Source of the DNA: Iamia sp964643485
Lineage (GTDB): Bacteria > Actinomycetota > Acidimicrobiia > Acidimicrobiales > Iamiaceae
Reading direction: 5' to 3'
Length of the DNA: 46,497 nucleotides
Assembly (NCBI GenBank): GCA_964643485.1
Contig: CAZXRA010000306.1
Span: 1 to 46,497, forward strand
Below are positions 8,599 to 17,057 of this stretch, in pieces (position 1 is the stretch's first letter; every line of letters starts with the position of its first letter). The position numbers were made by a program, and so were the translations under genes. Under the pieces are notes generated by a model. The model ran no database searches and was not told the DNA's origin. It was given only the letters and a program-made list of their open reading frames with translations.

Positions 8599-8961
8599 AT
8601 GCCCACCGTCCTCGTCGCCCTCGCCGGAGCCCTCGGCGCCGTGCTCCGCTATCGCATCGGCGTGGCCATCGGGGTGCGGAGCTTCCCCTGGGCCACGCTG
8701 GCCATCAACCTCACCGGCTCCTTCGTCCTCGCCGTCGTCGTGGCCGGGCCCGGCGCCGACCGATGGTCCTCGACCACGACCACCGCCGTGGCCGTCGGCC
8801 TCCTCGGGTCGTACACCACCTTCTCCACCTTCGGCTACGAGACCTTCACCCTCCTCCGCACCGACCGGCCCGCGGCCGCCGGGCTCTACGTCGCCGCCTC
8901 CCTCCTCGGGGGCCTGGCCGCCACCGCCGCCGGCTATGCCCTCGGCCGCTCCATCGCCTGA
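8599..8961 (+). CDS. crcB: Fluoride ion channel CrcB/Fluc
   Basis: Small membrane protein of 120 residues with four predicted membrane segments; Fluc dimers export fluoride passively. Family motifs: GALGAVLRYRIG at the N-terminus, NLTGSFVLAVV in TM2 and GLLGSYTTFSTFGYET in TM3, with the polar/Phe residues lining the pore. Start ATG at 8599 is preceded by AAGGGG. Only one crcB is present here, while many actinobacteria carry a tandem pair; a single gene could form a homodimer. The fluoride riboswitch just upstream supports the function. Confidence 0.95.
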   Translation: MPTVLVALAGALGAVLRYRIGVAIGVRSFPWATLAINLTGSFVLAVVVAGPGADRWSSTTTTAVAVGLLGSYTTFSTFGYETFTLLRTDRPAAAGLYVAASLLGGLAATAAGYALGRSIA

Positions 8962-8977
8962 GAAAGGACGGAACAGT

Positions 8978-9850
8978 TCAGGCCAGCTCGGGGATCTCAG
9001 CCTCCTGGGGGCCGGCGGGAGTGGCGAAGGCCAGCACCCGGGAGGGCACCCGCAGGTCCGGGTCGGAGGCGTATCGCTCCCGGATGGCGTTCATGTCGCC
9101 CGAGAGGGTGAGGGCCGCCACCTCGTCGACCAGGGCGTCGGGCGGCTCGTCCACGCCGGCCAGGCCCTGGCCCCACCCGTCCCACGGCAACACCTCGACC
9201 TTGTTCAAAGCGGCCAGGTCGCGGGCCACGTTGCCGGGGATGAACCACCGGCCCCACATGTCGAGGACGCCGAAGCGGTCGCCTTCCTCCTCTCCGGCCC
9301 GGCAGCGAAGCCACGCTTCGCCCCCCCGGACGAAGAGGCCCGACGGCAGGTCGGCCGGGTCGGCGGCGAGGGCAAACAGCTCCCGCTGGGCGGCGTCGAC
9401 TTGCGCATCGAGGGTCACCCACCGTCCGCCGTCCCAATGCTCCACCACCCAGTGGTCGACCCACTTGCCAGGAAGGAAGTAGCCGGCGAAGCCACACCGG
9501 GCCCGACTCGGCACCCCGGCCCGGCGCAACAGGGCTACGGCGAGGGTCGAGAAGTGGCGGCAGTTGCCGAGGAAGCGGTCGGTCGGGGCGCGGGCCTCGA
9601 CCAGCGGGCGGGGATCGCGCTCCAGGAGGAGGCGGACGACATCGCCCGCCGCCCGGGTCTGGGTCTCCCACTCCCGCTCCGGCGAGAGGTCGACTCCGTA
9701 GAGGGCCGTCATGTGGGCGTGCACGACGAGGCCCTGCACCACCTCGGTCACCTCAGCCGGATCGGTCGGCATCCCAACCAGGGCCGCATCCCACCCGTCG
9801 AGAACCGTCAGCGGCCCCGGTGTGGCGTAGAACCGCTGCTCGTCACCCAC
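8978..9850 (-). CDS. Transglutaminase-like (papain-fold) protein
   Basis: A 290-residue, apparently cytosolic protein with a transglutaminase-like core. The expected triad is visible: Cys97 in GNCRHFSTLAVALLRRAGVPSR, His133 in WVDHWVVEHWD and Asp148 in VTLDAQVD. The family contains peptidases, amidases and peptide N-glycanase-like enzymes; the substrate here is unknown. No signal peptide or membrane segment is seen. The start is GTG at 9850 with GAGGAG about eight bases upstream. It is convergent with crcB (16 bp between stops) and divergent from the polymerase gene (101 bp). Confidence 0.82.
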   Translation of the reverse strand: MGDEQRFYATPGPLTVLDGWDAALVGMPTDPAEVTEVVQGLVVHAHMTALYGVDLSPEREWETQTRAAGDVVRLLLERDPRPLVEARAPTDRFLGNCRHFSTLAVALLRRAGVPSRARCGFAGYFLPGKWVDHWVVEHWDGGRWVTLDAQVDAAQRELFALAADPADLPSGLFVRGGEAWLRCRAGEEEGDRFGVLDMWGRWFIPGNVARDLAALNKVEVLPWDGWGQGLAGVDEPPDALVDEVAALTLSGDMNAIRERYASDPDLRVPSRVLAFATPAGPQEAEIPELA

Positions 9851-9938
9851 CAGGGCTCCTCGTCGCCAGGCCGACCTTCCTCGTCGCCCTTGCTAGCGGA
9901 TTTCGGTTCCCCAGCGACCGGCACTCCACCGCACCGGC

Positions 9939-9944
9939 CAGAAT
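9939..9944 (+). promoter_or_regulatory. -10 box before the stand-alone polymerase gene
   Basis: CAGAAT lies exactly seven bases before the ATG at 9952, with no Shine-Dalgarno sequence, consistent with a leaderless mRNA. Confidence 0.45.
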
Positions 9945-9951
9945 CGGCCCC

Positions 9952-10935
9952 ATGGCCCGTCGCCCCGCACCGCCATCGGCCCCGTGGGAGCCACCCACCG
10001 CCGACGAGCTGGCCGCCCTCGACGCTCTCGGGCGCAAGGGCACCTGGGAGCTCCAGGGGCACACGCTCGCCCTCACCAACCTGGACAAGATCCTGGTCCC
10101 CGGTGGCGACGGCGCCGCCCCCCTCACCAAGCGCGACCTCGTCCGCTACCACGCCCAGGTCGCCCCGGCCCTCCTCCCCTACCTGGAGGGACGGGCCCTC
10201 AACTCCAACCGCTTCCCCGACGGCGTGGACAAGCCCGGCTTCTACCACAAGGCCATTCCGAGCCACGCGCCGGACTGGCTCACCCGCTGGACCTACCCGG
10301 GCGCCCGCGACGGCGAGACCCGCACCTACATCGTGGCCGACTCGGTGCCCGCCCTGGCCTGGCTGGCCAACTACGGCGCCGTCGAGCTCAACCCGTGGAC
10401 GTCACGGACCGAAGACTGGGCCTCCCCCACCTGGGCCTACATCGACATCGACCCGGGCCATACGACGACGTTCGAGGACATCGTCCTCCTGGCCCGCCTC
10501 CACAAGGTCGTCCTCGACGGGTTCGAGGTGGAGGGGTGCCCCAAGGTGACGGGCCAGCGGGGCATCCAGATCTGGGTACCGGTGGCGGCGGGGACCACTT
10601 TCGAGCAGACCCGCACCTGGACCGAGGCTGTCGGCCGCATGGTGGGCAAGGTCGTGCCCGACCTCGTGAGTTGGTCGTGGACCAAAGCGGACCGGCAGGG
10701 GCGAGCCCGCCTCGACTACACCCAGAACGTCCGCAACAAGACGCTCGTCGCCCCGTTCAGTGCCCGGCCCGTCCCCCACGCCGCCGTCTCGGTGCCCATC
10801 ACCTGGGACGAGCTGGACGACCCCGACCTGCGCCCCGACCGCTGGACGATCCGCACCGTCCTCGACCGCCTGGCCGACACCGGCGACCCCCTCCGCCCTC
10901 TGGTCGGCCTCCAGCAGGAGCTCCCCGACCTCTGA
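9952..10935 (+). CDS. Stand-alone LigD polymerase-domain (archaeo-eukaryotic primase type) protein
   Basis: A 327-residue protein equal to the polymerase domain of the NHEJ protein LigD, without ligase or nuclease domains. LigD-type Pol enzymes add ribo- or deoxynucleotides at breaks and gaps. Seen: LTNLDKILVP and TKRDLVRYH at the N-terminus, the metal-binding pair Asp165-x-Asp167 (YIDIDPG), the nucleotide-binding loop at 200-206 (TGQRGIQ), third carboxylate Asp255 (RLDYTQN) and TLVAPFSARP. The catalytic aspartates are intact. The usual GGRGLH loop has Gln206 in place of His, which I associate with the separate PolD-like branch of mycobacteria (memory, not checked). No ku or ligase gene is nearby. 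It ends back-to-back with the next gene: the stops read TGATCA. Confidence 0.87.
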   Translation: MARRPAPPSAPWEPPTADELAALDALGRKGTWELQGHTLALTNLDKILVPGGDGAAPLTKRDLVRYHAQVAPALLPYLEGRALNSNRFPDGVDKPGFYHKAIPSHAPDWLTRWTYPGARDGETRTYIVADSVPALAWLANYGAVELNPWTSRTEDWASPTWAYIDIDPGHTTTFEDIVLLARLHKVVLDGFEVEGCPKVTGQRGIQIWVPVAAGTTFEQTRTWTEAVGRMVGKVVPDLVSWSWTKADRQGRARLDYTQNVRNKTLVAPFSARPVPHAAVSVPITWDELDDPDLRPDRWTIRTVLDRLADTGDPLRPLVGLQQELPDL

Positions 10936-11511
10936 TCAGGCCAGCTCGTAGAGGGTGGGGGCCCGGCCCCGGCCGTGATGATCGGTCTTGGGCCCCAGGC
11001 TGCGGGCCTTGCCCGCGGCGATCAGCTCCTCGACGGCCTTGCGCACCGTCTGGGGCGAACCGCCTCCGGCGGCGTCGGCCAGCTCGGCCAGCGTGAACTG
11101 CCGGGGCATGCGCAGCGTGGCTGCCTTCAACTCCTCGATCGACACCTTGGGCGCCCGGGTGCCGGCCCCGCCCGCGGGGCGAGCGGCGCCCCGGCCCTTC
11201 CGGCCCCCGACCTCGAAGCCGGCCTGGCGCAACACGTCGTCGGCCACGCCCGCGGCCCGGAAGGCCGAGACCGGGATCGACTGGGAGTCGGCGTAGGCCT
11301 TGGCCTGGGCCACGAAGTCGGTGGTGACACCGGCGGCGTCGGCCGCCTTGGCGTGCTCCAAGTCAGCCAGGGCGTGCAGCCGGGCCATCGGGTCCCCGGC
11401 CCCCGCCACCGCGGCCTCGGCCTTGGCCACCGCGTCGGCATCGACGAGGGAGGAGGGATCGTCGAGGAACTCGAGGTAGCGACGGACAGCGGCTTCGGGC
11501 GTCGGGGACAT
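10936..11511 (-). CDS. Winged-helix-like protein of unknown function
   Basis: A 191-residue protein. The N-terminal half is helical and alanine-rich (AAVRRYLEFLDDPSSLVD ... ADLEHAKAADAAGVT), followed by VSAFRAAGVADDVLRQAGF. A basic Gly/Ala linker (GGRKGRGAARPAGGAGTR) leads to a C-terminal winged-helix-like domain (FTLAELADAAGGGSPQTVRK, then AVEELIAAGKARSLGPK). This organisation suggests a nucleic-acid-binding protein, but I do not recognise a named family. The ATG at 11511 is chosen over longer frames because these run antisense through mrpA. A TAGACG element lies 7 nt upstream. It is divergent from the mrp operon and may influence it; that is speculation. Confidence 0.72.
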   Translation of the reverse strand: MSPTPEAAVRRYLEFLDDPSSLVDADAVAKAEAAVAGAGDPMARLHALADLEHAKAADAAGVTTDFVAQAKAYADSQSIPVSAFRAAGVADDVLRQAGFEVGGRKGRGAARPAGGAGTRAPKVSIEELKAATLRMPRQFTLAELADAAGGGSPQTVRKAVEELIAAGKARSLGPKTDHHGRGRAPTLYELA

Positions 11512-11550
11512 GGCCGCACGTCTAGCAGAACCCGCCGGAAGGGCGGCAAC

Positions 11551-11556
11551 TAGGAT
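11551..11556 (+). promoter_or_regulatory. -10 box of the mrp operon
   Basis: TAGGAT lies 10 nt before the ATG of the 13-codon leader ORF, so the transcript would begin at or a few bases before that ATG. Confidence 0.5.
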
Positions 11557-11566
11557 CAGCGCGGTC

Positions 11567-11608
11567 ATGCACCGGGGCCCTGACCACCACAGGCGGGGGC
11601 ACCGGTGA
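11567..11608 (+). CDS. 13-residue His/Arg-rich leader ORF of mrp operon
   Basis: ATG at 11567 opens a 13-codon frame encoding MHRGPDHHRRGHR, with four His and four Arg. Its TGA (11606-11608) overlaps the mrpA start GTG (11605-11607) in a GTGA junction, the same geometry as some other mrp gene junctions. A -10 box (TAGGAT) lies 10 nt upstream, so the ORF could be translated from a near-leaderless mRNA. It may deliver ribosomes to mrpA or respond to translation of His/Arg codons. No homologue is known to me; the reading is based on position and overlap only. Confidence 0.5.
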   Translation: MHRGPDHHRRGHR

Positions 11609-14397
11609 CCGTTCTCCTCCTCGTCCACCTCGTCACCGGCCTCGGCGCCGTGGCCTTCGGGGGGCGCTTGGGCCGACGGGCCCTGTGGCTCGGGGTCCTC
11701 GGACCCGGGGTGACGGTGGCCTGGCTGACGGCCCGGCTGCCCGGCGTGCTCGACGGCCGGCCCGTCACCGAGTCCATCGCCTGGGTGCCGGCCCTGGGCG
11801 TCGACATCGACCTCCGCGTCGACGGCTTCGCCGCCCTGATGGTCCTCCTCGTCGCCGGCATCGGCGTCCTCGTGTTCGCCTACTCCGGCCGCTACCTCCC
11901 CCGCACCGGCGAGGGGGTGGGCCGGTCGATCGGGCTGCTCGCCCTGTTCGCCGGGTCGATGCTGGGCCTGGTCGTGGCGGACAACCTGATCGTGCTCTAC
12001 GGCTTCTGGGAGCTCACGTCGATCACGTCGTTCCTGCTCATCGGCAACGACCACGGCGACGGCAAGGCCCGGGCCGCCGCCCTCCAGGCCCTCCTCGTCA
12101 CCGGGGCCGGGGGGCTGGCCATGCTGGCCGGGTTCGTCGTCCTGGGCCAGGCCGCCGGCACCTACCGCATCAGCGCCCTCCTGGCCGACCCGCCCGAGGT
12201 GGGCACCGCCGTCGGCGCCGCCCTCGCCCTGATCCTCCTCGGCGCCTTCACCAAGTCGGCCCAGTACCCCTTCCACGGCTGGCTCCCCGGCGCCATGGTC
12301 GCCCCCACGCCGGTGAGCGCCTACCTCCACTCCGCCACCATGGTGAAGGCCGGCGTCTACCTCGTCGCCCGCTTCGCCCCCGCCTTCGACCACGTGGGCT
12401 GGTGGCGGCCGGTGGTGGTCACCGTCGGGGTGGTCACCATGATCGGCGGCGGCCTGCGGGCCCTGCGCCAGACCGACATCAAGCTGCTCCTCGCCCTGGG
12501 CACCGTCAGCCAGCTCGGGTTCATGATCGCCGTGTTCGGCTGGGGCACGCCCGACGCCCTCACCGCCGGCTGCGTGCTGCTCCTCGGCCACGCCGCCTTC
12601 AAGGCCGCGGCCTTCATGGTCGTGGGCATCGTCGACCACCAGCGCGGCACCCGCGACCTGCGCGTCCTCCCCCGCCCCGGGCCGGGATGGGGGGGCGTGG
12701 TGGTGGCCACCGTCGTGGCCGCCGGCTCCATGGCCGGCCTCCCCCTCGCCCTCGGCTTCGTCAGCAAGGAGGCGGCCTTCGAGGCCCTGGCCCATGCCGA
12801 GGGCACCGGAGCCAAGCTGGCCCTGGCCGGGGTGGTGGCCGGATCGATCCTGACCGCCGGCTACAGCCTCCGCTTCGCCGCCGGCACCCTGGGTCGGATG
12901 CCGACGTCGGCGGGACGCAACGTCGTCCTGGCCGACCACGGGCCGCCTGCCCCCGCCTTCGTGGCGCCCGCCCTCGTCCTCGTCGCCGTCACCCTGCTCA
13001 TCGGGATCGTGCCGGCCGTGGCCGACCGCCTCACCGACGAGGCGGCCGAGGCCCTCGACCCGACGGTGGAGACGGTGCACCTGGCCCTGTGGCACGGCCT
13101 CAACGTGCCCCTGCTGCTCTCGGTGGTGGCCCTGGCCGGGGGGGTGGCGCTGTACCTGGCCCGCCGGGCCGTCGAACCCGTGCTGGCCGCCGGCCACTTC
13201 GCCCTGGCCAGCTCGGCCGGGCTCTACGGCTGGTTCCTGCGGGGGACCAACACCCTGGCCGACCGAGTCACCGGCATCTCCCAACCCGGCTCCCTCCCGG
13301 TCTACGTGGGGGTCATCGCCTTCACCGCCGCCGCCGTGCCCGGCGCCCTGCTCGTCAGCGGGGCGTGGTGGGGGGGCTGGCCCGAGCTGGTCGCCACCCC
13401 GGTCCACGTCCCCCTCGTGGCCCTCATCATCGGCGCCGCCCTCGCCGCCGCCCTGGTGCGCCGGCGCTTCACCGCCGCCCTGTTCCTCGGCGTCACCGGC
13501 TACGCCATGGCCGGCCTGTTCGTGGCCCAGGGCGCCCCCGACCTGGCCCTCACCCAGGTCGCCATCGAGACCCTCACCACCGTGCTCTTCGTGCTGGTGC
13601 TGCGGCGCCTGCCCGACCGCTTCGAGGAACGAACACCGGTCGGGCGCCGGCTGCTGCGCCTGGGCGTGGCCGGCAGCGTCGGCCTCACCATCTTCCTCCT
13701 GGCCCTGTCCACCGGGGCCGAGGACCCGCCCACGCCCGCCGCCGACACCATGGTCGAGCAGGCCCTGCCCGAGGGCCACGGCCGCAACGTGGTCAACGTG
13801 ATCCTCGTCGACTTCCGGGGCTTCGACACCCTGGGCGAGATCACCGTGCTCACCGCCGGGGCCATCGGCACCGTGGCCCTGGCCCGGGCCGGACGGCGTC
13901 CGGGCGGCACACCGGCCGGCGTCCCCCCCACCGGGGCCGCGCCTCCGGCCGTGCGCCTCAGCCGCCTCGTCACCCTGGACGTGTCGACGCGGGTCGTGTT
14001 CACCGCGGTGATGGTGGGCTCGCTCTACCTGCTCTTCGCCGGGCACAACCAGCCCGGGGGTGGCTTCGCCGGGGGCATCGTGGCCGGCGCCGCCGTGGCC
14101 CTGCGCTACGTCAACGGCGGCATCGACGAGGTGCGCCGCCTCTCCCGGTCGCAGCCCTGGACCGTCCTGGGCAGCGGGGTGCTGATCGCCACCCTCACGG
14201 CGTTGGTGCCCCTCATCCTGGGCGGATCGGTGCTGGAGACGGCGGCGTGGGAGGCATCGGTCCCCCTCCTGGGCACGGTGAAGCTCACCTCGGCCCTGGC
14301 CTTCGACATCGGCGTCTACCTCGTGGTCGTGGGCCTGGCCCTGATGGTCTTCGAGTCCTTCGGCGACGACCCGCCCCCGCAGCAGGCGGCGTCGTGA
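11605..14397 (+). CDS. mrpA: Mrp antiporter subunit A with fused B domain
   Basis: Main subunit of the multi-component Na+(K+)/H+ antiporter, homologous to complex I subunit NuoL. The 930-residue membrane protein shows the proton-channel motifs ELTSITSFLLIGNDHGD, FTKSAQYPFHGWLPGAM and ATMVKAGVYLVARFAPAF, and LLALGTVSQLGFMI. After the MrpA-specific C-terminal region (TGYAMAGLFVAQGAPDLALT, then TTVLFVLVLRRLP) comes a complete MrpB-like domain from about residue 790 (MVGSLYLLFAGHNQPGGGF). No separate mrpB follows, so A and B are fused. The start is GTG at 11605, overlapping the stop of the leader ORF; the upstream GGCGGGGG run is at best a weak ribosome-binding site. First gene of mrpA(B)CDEFG. 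Confidence 0.95.
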   Translation: MTVLLLVHLVTGLGAVAFGGRLGRRALWLGVLGPGVTVAWLTARLPGVLDGRPVTESIAWVPALGVDIDLRVDGFAALMVLLVAGIGVLVFAYSGRYLPRTGEGVGRSIGLLALFAGSMLGLVVADNLIVLYGFWELTSITSFLLIGNDHGDGKARAAALQALLVTGAGGLAMLAGFVVLGQAAGTYRISALLADPPEVGTAVGAALALILLGAFTKSAQYPFHGWLPGAMVAPTPVSAYLHSATMVKAGVYLVARFAPAFDHVGWWRPVVVTVGVVTMIGGGLRALRQTDIKLLLALGTVSQLGFMIAVFGWGTPDALTAGCVLLLGHAAFKAAAFMVVGIVDHQRGTRDLRVLPRPGPGWGGVVVATVVAAGSMAGLPLALGFVSKEAAFEALAHAEGTGAKLALAGVVAGSILTAGYSLRFAAGTLGRMPTSAGRNVVLADHGPPAPAFVAPALVLVAVTLLIGIVPAVADRLTDEAAEALDPTVETVHLALWHGLNVPLLLSVVALAGGVALYLARRAVEPVLAAGHFALASSAGLYGWFLRGTNTLADRVTGISQPGSLPVYVGVIAFTAAAVPGALLVSGAWWGGWPELVATPVHVPLVALIIGAALAAALVRRRFTAALFLGVTGYAMAGLFVAQGAPDLALTQVAIETLTTVLFVLVLRRLPDRFEERTPVGRRLLRLGVAGSVGLTIFLLALSTGAEDPPTPAADTMVEQALPEGHGRNVVNVILVDFRGFDTLGEITVLTAGAIGTVALARAGRRPGGTPAGVPPTGAAPPAVRLSRLVTLDVSTRVVFTAVMVGSLYLLFAGHNQPGGGFAGGIVAGAAVALRYVNGGIDEVRRLSRSQPWTVLGSGVLIATLTALVPLILGGSVLETAAWEASVPLLGTVKLTSALAFDIGVYLVVVGLALMVFESFGDDPPPQQAAS

Positions 14398-14840
14398 GCG
14401 TCCTCATGGCCGCCACCGCGGCCCTCCTCTTCGGGACGGGCACCTACCTGCTGCTCCAGCGCAAGCTGTCCCGCATCATCATCGGCATCGGCCTGCTGGG
14501 GCACGGGGCCAACGTGCTCTTCGTCAACGCCGGCCGCCGGGGCACGCCGCCCCTCATCGGCGGCGACGCGTCCCGCTTCGCCGACCCTCTCCCCCAGGCC
14601 CTGGTGCTCACGGCCATCGTCATCAGCTTCGGCGTCACCGCCCTGCTGCTGGCCCTGGCCTACCGGAGCTGGCTGCTGACCGACGACGACGAGGTGGCCG
14701 ACGACGTCGAGGACCGCTCCGTCGCCCGCCACGGCTTCGCCGACCGGGAGCTGGCCGACGACGCCGAGCTGGCCACCGCGGTGGAGGCCACGACCGAGAG
14801 CGACGCCCTCGGCCGCCGGGACCCCGAGAAGCGGCGATGA
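14394..14840 (+). CDS. mrpC: Mrp antiporter subunit C
   Basis: NuoK-like small membrane subunit with three predicted membrane segments (LMAATAALLFGTGTYLLL, IIIGIGLLGHGANVLFV, ALVLTAIVISFGVTALLLAL). The 148-residue protein is longer than typical MrpC because of a charged, acidic C-terminal tail of about 50 residues (DDDEVADDVEDRS ... DPEKRR). The start is GTG at 14394, overlapping the mrpA stop (GTGA). A downstream in-frame ATG is possible. The tail is cytoplasmic by prediction and its role is unknown. Confidence 0.93.
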   Translation: MSVLMAATAALLFGTGTYLLLQRKLSRIIIGIGLLGHGANVLFVNAGRRGTPPLIGGDASRFADPLPQALVLTAIVISFGVTALLLALAYRSWLLTDDDEVADDVEDRSVARHGFADRELADDAELATAVEATTESDALGRRDPEKRR

Positions 14841-16342
14841 GGGCCCTCCTCCCCCTCCCCGTGCTGCTGCCCCTCGTCGGCGCGGCCCTGACCATCCTCG
14901 TCGGCCGGTCGCGCCCGGCCCAGCGCGCCGTGGCCATCACCACCCTGGTGGCCGTCACCGGGGTCTCCGCCGCCCTGCTCGTCGCCGTCGACGGTGATCG
15001 CGACGGCGTGCTCGCCACCCAGGCCGGCGACTGGGCCGCGCCCGTCGGCATCACCCTCGTGGCCGACCGCTTCTCGGCCATCATGCTCCTCACCGCCTCG
15101 GTGATGCTCCTGGCCGTCCTCCTCTACGCCATCGGCCAGCCCGGGGCCGAGCGCAACCACGTGGGCTTCCAGTCCGTCTACCTGGTGCTGGCCGCCGGCG
15201 TCGGGGCCGCCTTCCTCACCGGTGATCTCTTCAACCTGTTCGTGGCCATCGAGATGATGCTCACCGCCAGCTACGTGCTCATCACCCTGGGGGGACGGCT
15301 CGACCAGGTGCGCTCGGGCATGACCTACGTGGTGATCAGCCTGGTCGCCTCCGTGCTCTTCCTCGCCGCCCTCGCCTTCACCTACGCCTCCACCGGCACG
15401 GTGAACCTGGCCGACCTGGCCGGCGCCGTCGCCGAGCTCCCCGACGGGCTGCAAGCCGGGCTGGCCGGGCTCTTCCTGATCGTGTTCGGGATCAAGGCCG
15501 GCCTGTTCCCCCTCTACTTCTGGCTGCCCGACAGCTACCCCACGGCTCCGTCGCCGGTCACCGCCATCTTTGCCGGCCTCCTCACCAAGGTCGGCGTGTA
15601 CGCCATCATCCGCACCCAGACGCTCCTGTTCCCCGGGGTGCTGCCCCGGTGGCTGATCCTGACCGTGGCCGGGGCGACGATGATCGTCGGCGTGCTGGGC
15701 GCCATCGCCCAGGACGACGTGAAGCGGCTCCTGTCGTTCCACATCATCAGCCACATCGGCTACATGATCATGGGGCTGGGCGTGGCCACGGTGGCCGGGC
15801 TGGCGGGCGCCGTCTTCTACACCGTCCACCACATCGTGGTGAAGACCACCCTGTTCCTCACCGGCGGCCTCATCGAGCACCGGGGAGGATCGAGCCGCCT
15901 GTCGAAGCTGGGCGACATGGTGCGCACGGCGCCGGTCATCGCCGTCCTGTTCCTCGTACCCGCCCTGTCGCTGGCCGGCATCCCCCCGTTCTCCGGCTTC
16001 GTGGCCAAGCTGTCCCTCGTCGACGCGGCGGTGGCCGAGCGCCAGTGGGCCATCGTCGTCGTCGCCGTCGGGGCCAGCCTGCTCACCGTGTTCGCCCTGA
16101 TGAAGATCTGGATCAACGTCTTCTGGGCCCCGATCGGCAGCGAGGTCGGCAGCGAGACGGTCGAGGGCCCGGCCCACCGGCGCAGCCCCGCCCTCATGGT
16201 GATCCCCACCGCCGTGCTGGCCGCCCTCACCGTCGTCCTCGGCCTCCTCTCCGGCCCGCTCTACGACCTGAGCCACCGGGCCGCCGAGGATCTGGTCGAC
16301 ACCCGCAGCTACCGGGCCGCGGTACTCGGAGACGAACCGTGA
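14837..16342 (+). CDS. mrpD: Mrp antiporter subunit D
   Basis: NuoM/NuoN-like proton-translocating subunit of 501 residues with about 14 membrane segments. Key motifs: NLFVAIEMMLTASYVLITLG (conserved Glu in TM5), GIKAGLFPLYFWLPDSYPTA (conserved Lys), TAIFAGLLTKVGVYAIIR, and DDVKRLLSFHIISHIGYM. The start ATG at 14837 overlaps the mrpC stop (ATGA), implying translational coupling. Length is typical. Confidence 0.95.
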   Translation: MRALLPLPVLLPLVGAALTILVGRSRPAQRAVAITTLVAVTGVSAALLVAVDGDRDGVLATQAGDWAAPVGITLVADRFSAIMLLTASVMLLAVLLYAIGQPGAERNHVGFQSVYLVLAAGVGAAFLTGDLFNLFVAIEMMLTASYVLITLGGRLDQVRSGMTYVVISLVASVLFLAALAFTYASTGTVNLADLAGAVAELPDGLQAGLAGLFLIVFGIKAGLFPLYFWLPDSYPTAPSPVTAIFAGLLTKVGVYAIIRTQTLLFPGVLPRWLILTVAGATMIVGVLGAIAQDDVKRLLSFHIISHIGYMIMGLGVATVAGLAGAVFYTVHHIVVKTTLFLTGGLIEHRGGSSRLSKLGDMVRTAPVIAVLFLVPALSLAGIPPFSGFVAKLSLVDAAVAERQWAIVVVAVGASLLTVFALMKIWINVFWAPIGSEVGSETVEGPAHRRSPALMVIPTAVLAALTVVLGLLSGPLYDLSHRAAEDLVDTRSYRAAVLGDEP

Positions 16343-16809
16343 TCCGCGCCGCCTTCGCCGCCCTCCTCACCCTGATCTGGGTGCTGGCCTGGGGCTCCCC
16401 CTCCCCCGCCAACGTGCTGGGCGGACTGGCCGTGGCCGCCGTCCTCATCACCGTCGCCCCCGACACCTGGCCGTCGGGGCGCCTGCGGCTGCGCCCCGTC
16501 GCCATCGCCCGCTTCACCGGCTACGTCGTGATCAAGGCGCTTGAGTCCAACCTGGTGATCACCCGGGAGATCCTCACGCCCCGCTCCCACATCCATACCG
16601 GCGTCGTCGCCGTCCCCCTCCCCGAGTGCTCCGACGGGCTCGTCACCCTCATCACCAACGTCCTGGCCCTGACACCGGGCGTCATGCCCATCGAGGTCAC
16701 CCGGGGCCCGACGGTGCTGTACGTCCACGTCCTCCACCTCCACGACGTGGAGGCCACCCGGGCCGAGATCCGGACCCTGGTCACCCTGGCCTACCGAGCC
16801 TTCGGATGA
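16339..16809 (+). CDS. mrpE: Mrp antiporter subunit E
   Basis: A 156-residue subunit with two N-terminal membrane segments and a cytoplasmic domain. The family core is clear: VIKALESNLVITREIL, then CSDGLVTLITNVLALTPGVM and the VLYVHVLHLHD strand. The start is GTG at 16339, overlapping the mrpD stop (GTGA). It precedes mrpF with another overlap (ATGA), so the operon is a chain of coupled genes. Confidence 0.94.
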   Translation: MIRAAFAALLTLIWVLAWGSPSPANVLGGLAVAAVLITVAPDTWPSGRLRLRPVAIARFTGYVVIKALESNLVITREILTPRSHIHTGVVAVPLPECSDGLVTLITNVLALTPGVMPIEVTRGPTVLYVHVLHLHDVEATRAEIRTLVTLAYRAFG

Positions 16810-17057
16810 TCCCCCTCACCTACGCCGTGCTCTCCCTGGCCTTCGCCCTCTTCGCCGTGCGCCTGGCCCAGGGCCCGTCGCTGGCCGACCGGGTGCTGGC
16901 CGTCGACGGGATGCTCGTCGCCGGGGTCGGCATCCTGCTCGTCAACGCCATGGACACGGGCCGGGGGGCGTTCCTCCAGGTGGCGGTGCTGCTCACCCTC
17001 GTGGGCTTCATCAGCACCGCGGTGGTGGCTCGCTTCATCGAGGGGCGGGGCGGATGA
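16806..17057 (+). CDS. mrpF: Mrp antiporter subunit F
   Basis: An 83-residue subunit with three membrane segments. The conserved AQGPSLADRVLAVDGMLVAG includes the family DR motif, followed by FLQVAVLLTLVGFISTAVVA. The start ATG at 16806 overlaps the mrpE stop. Confidence 0.93.
   Translation: MIPLTYAVLSLAFALFAVRLAQGPSLADRVLAVDGMLVAGVGILLVNAMDTGRGAFLQVAVLLTLVGFISTAVVARFIEGRGG

Noticed and set aside
10936..14046. 1036-residue minus-strand frame across mrpA
   Set aside because: Only its last 191 codons (winged-helix protein from 11511) look like a protein. The rest is an antisense shadow of mrpA, rich in Gly, His and Asp, as expected from high-GC codon bias.
11685..14393. Long plus-strand frame in another phase of mrpA
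   Set aside because: Arg/Pro/Gly-rich shadow of the membrane protein; only the mrpC portion at its end is real.
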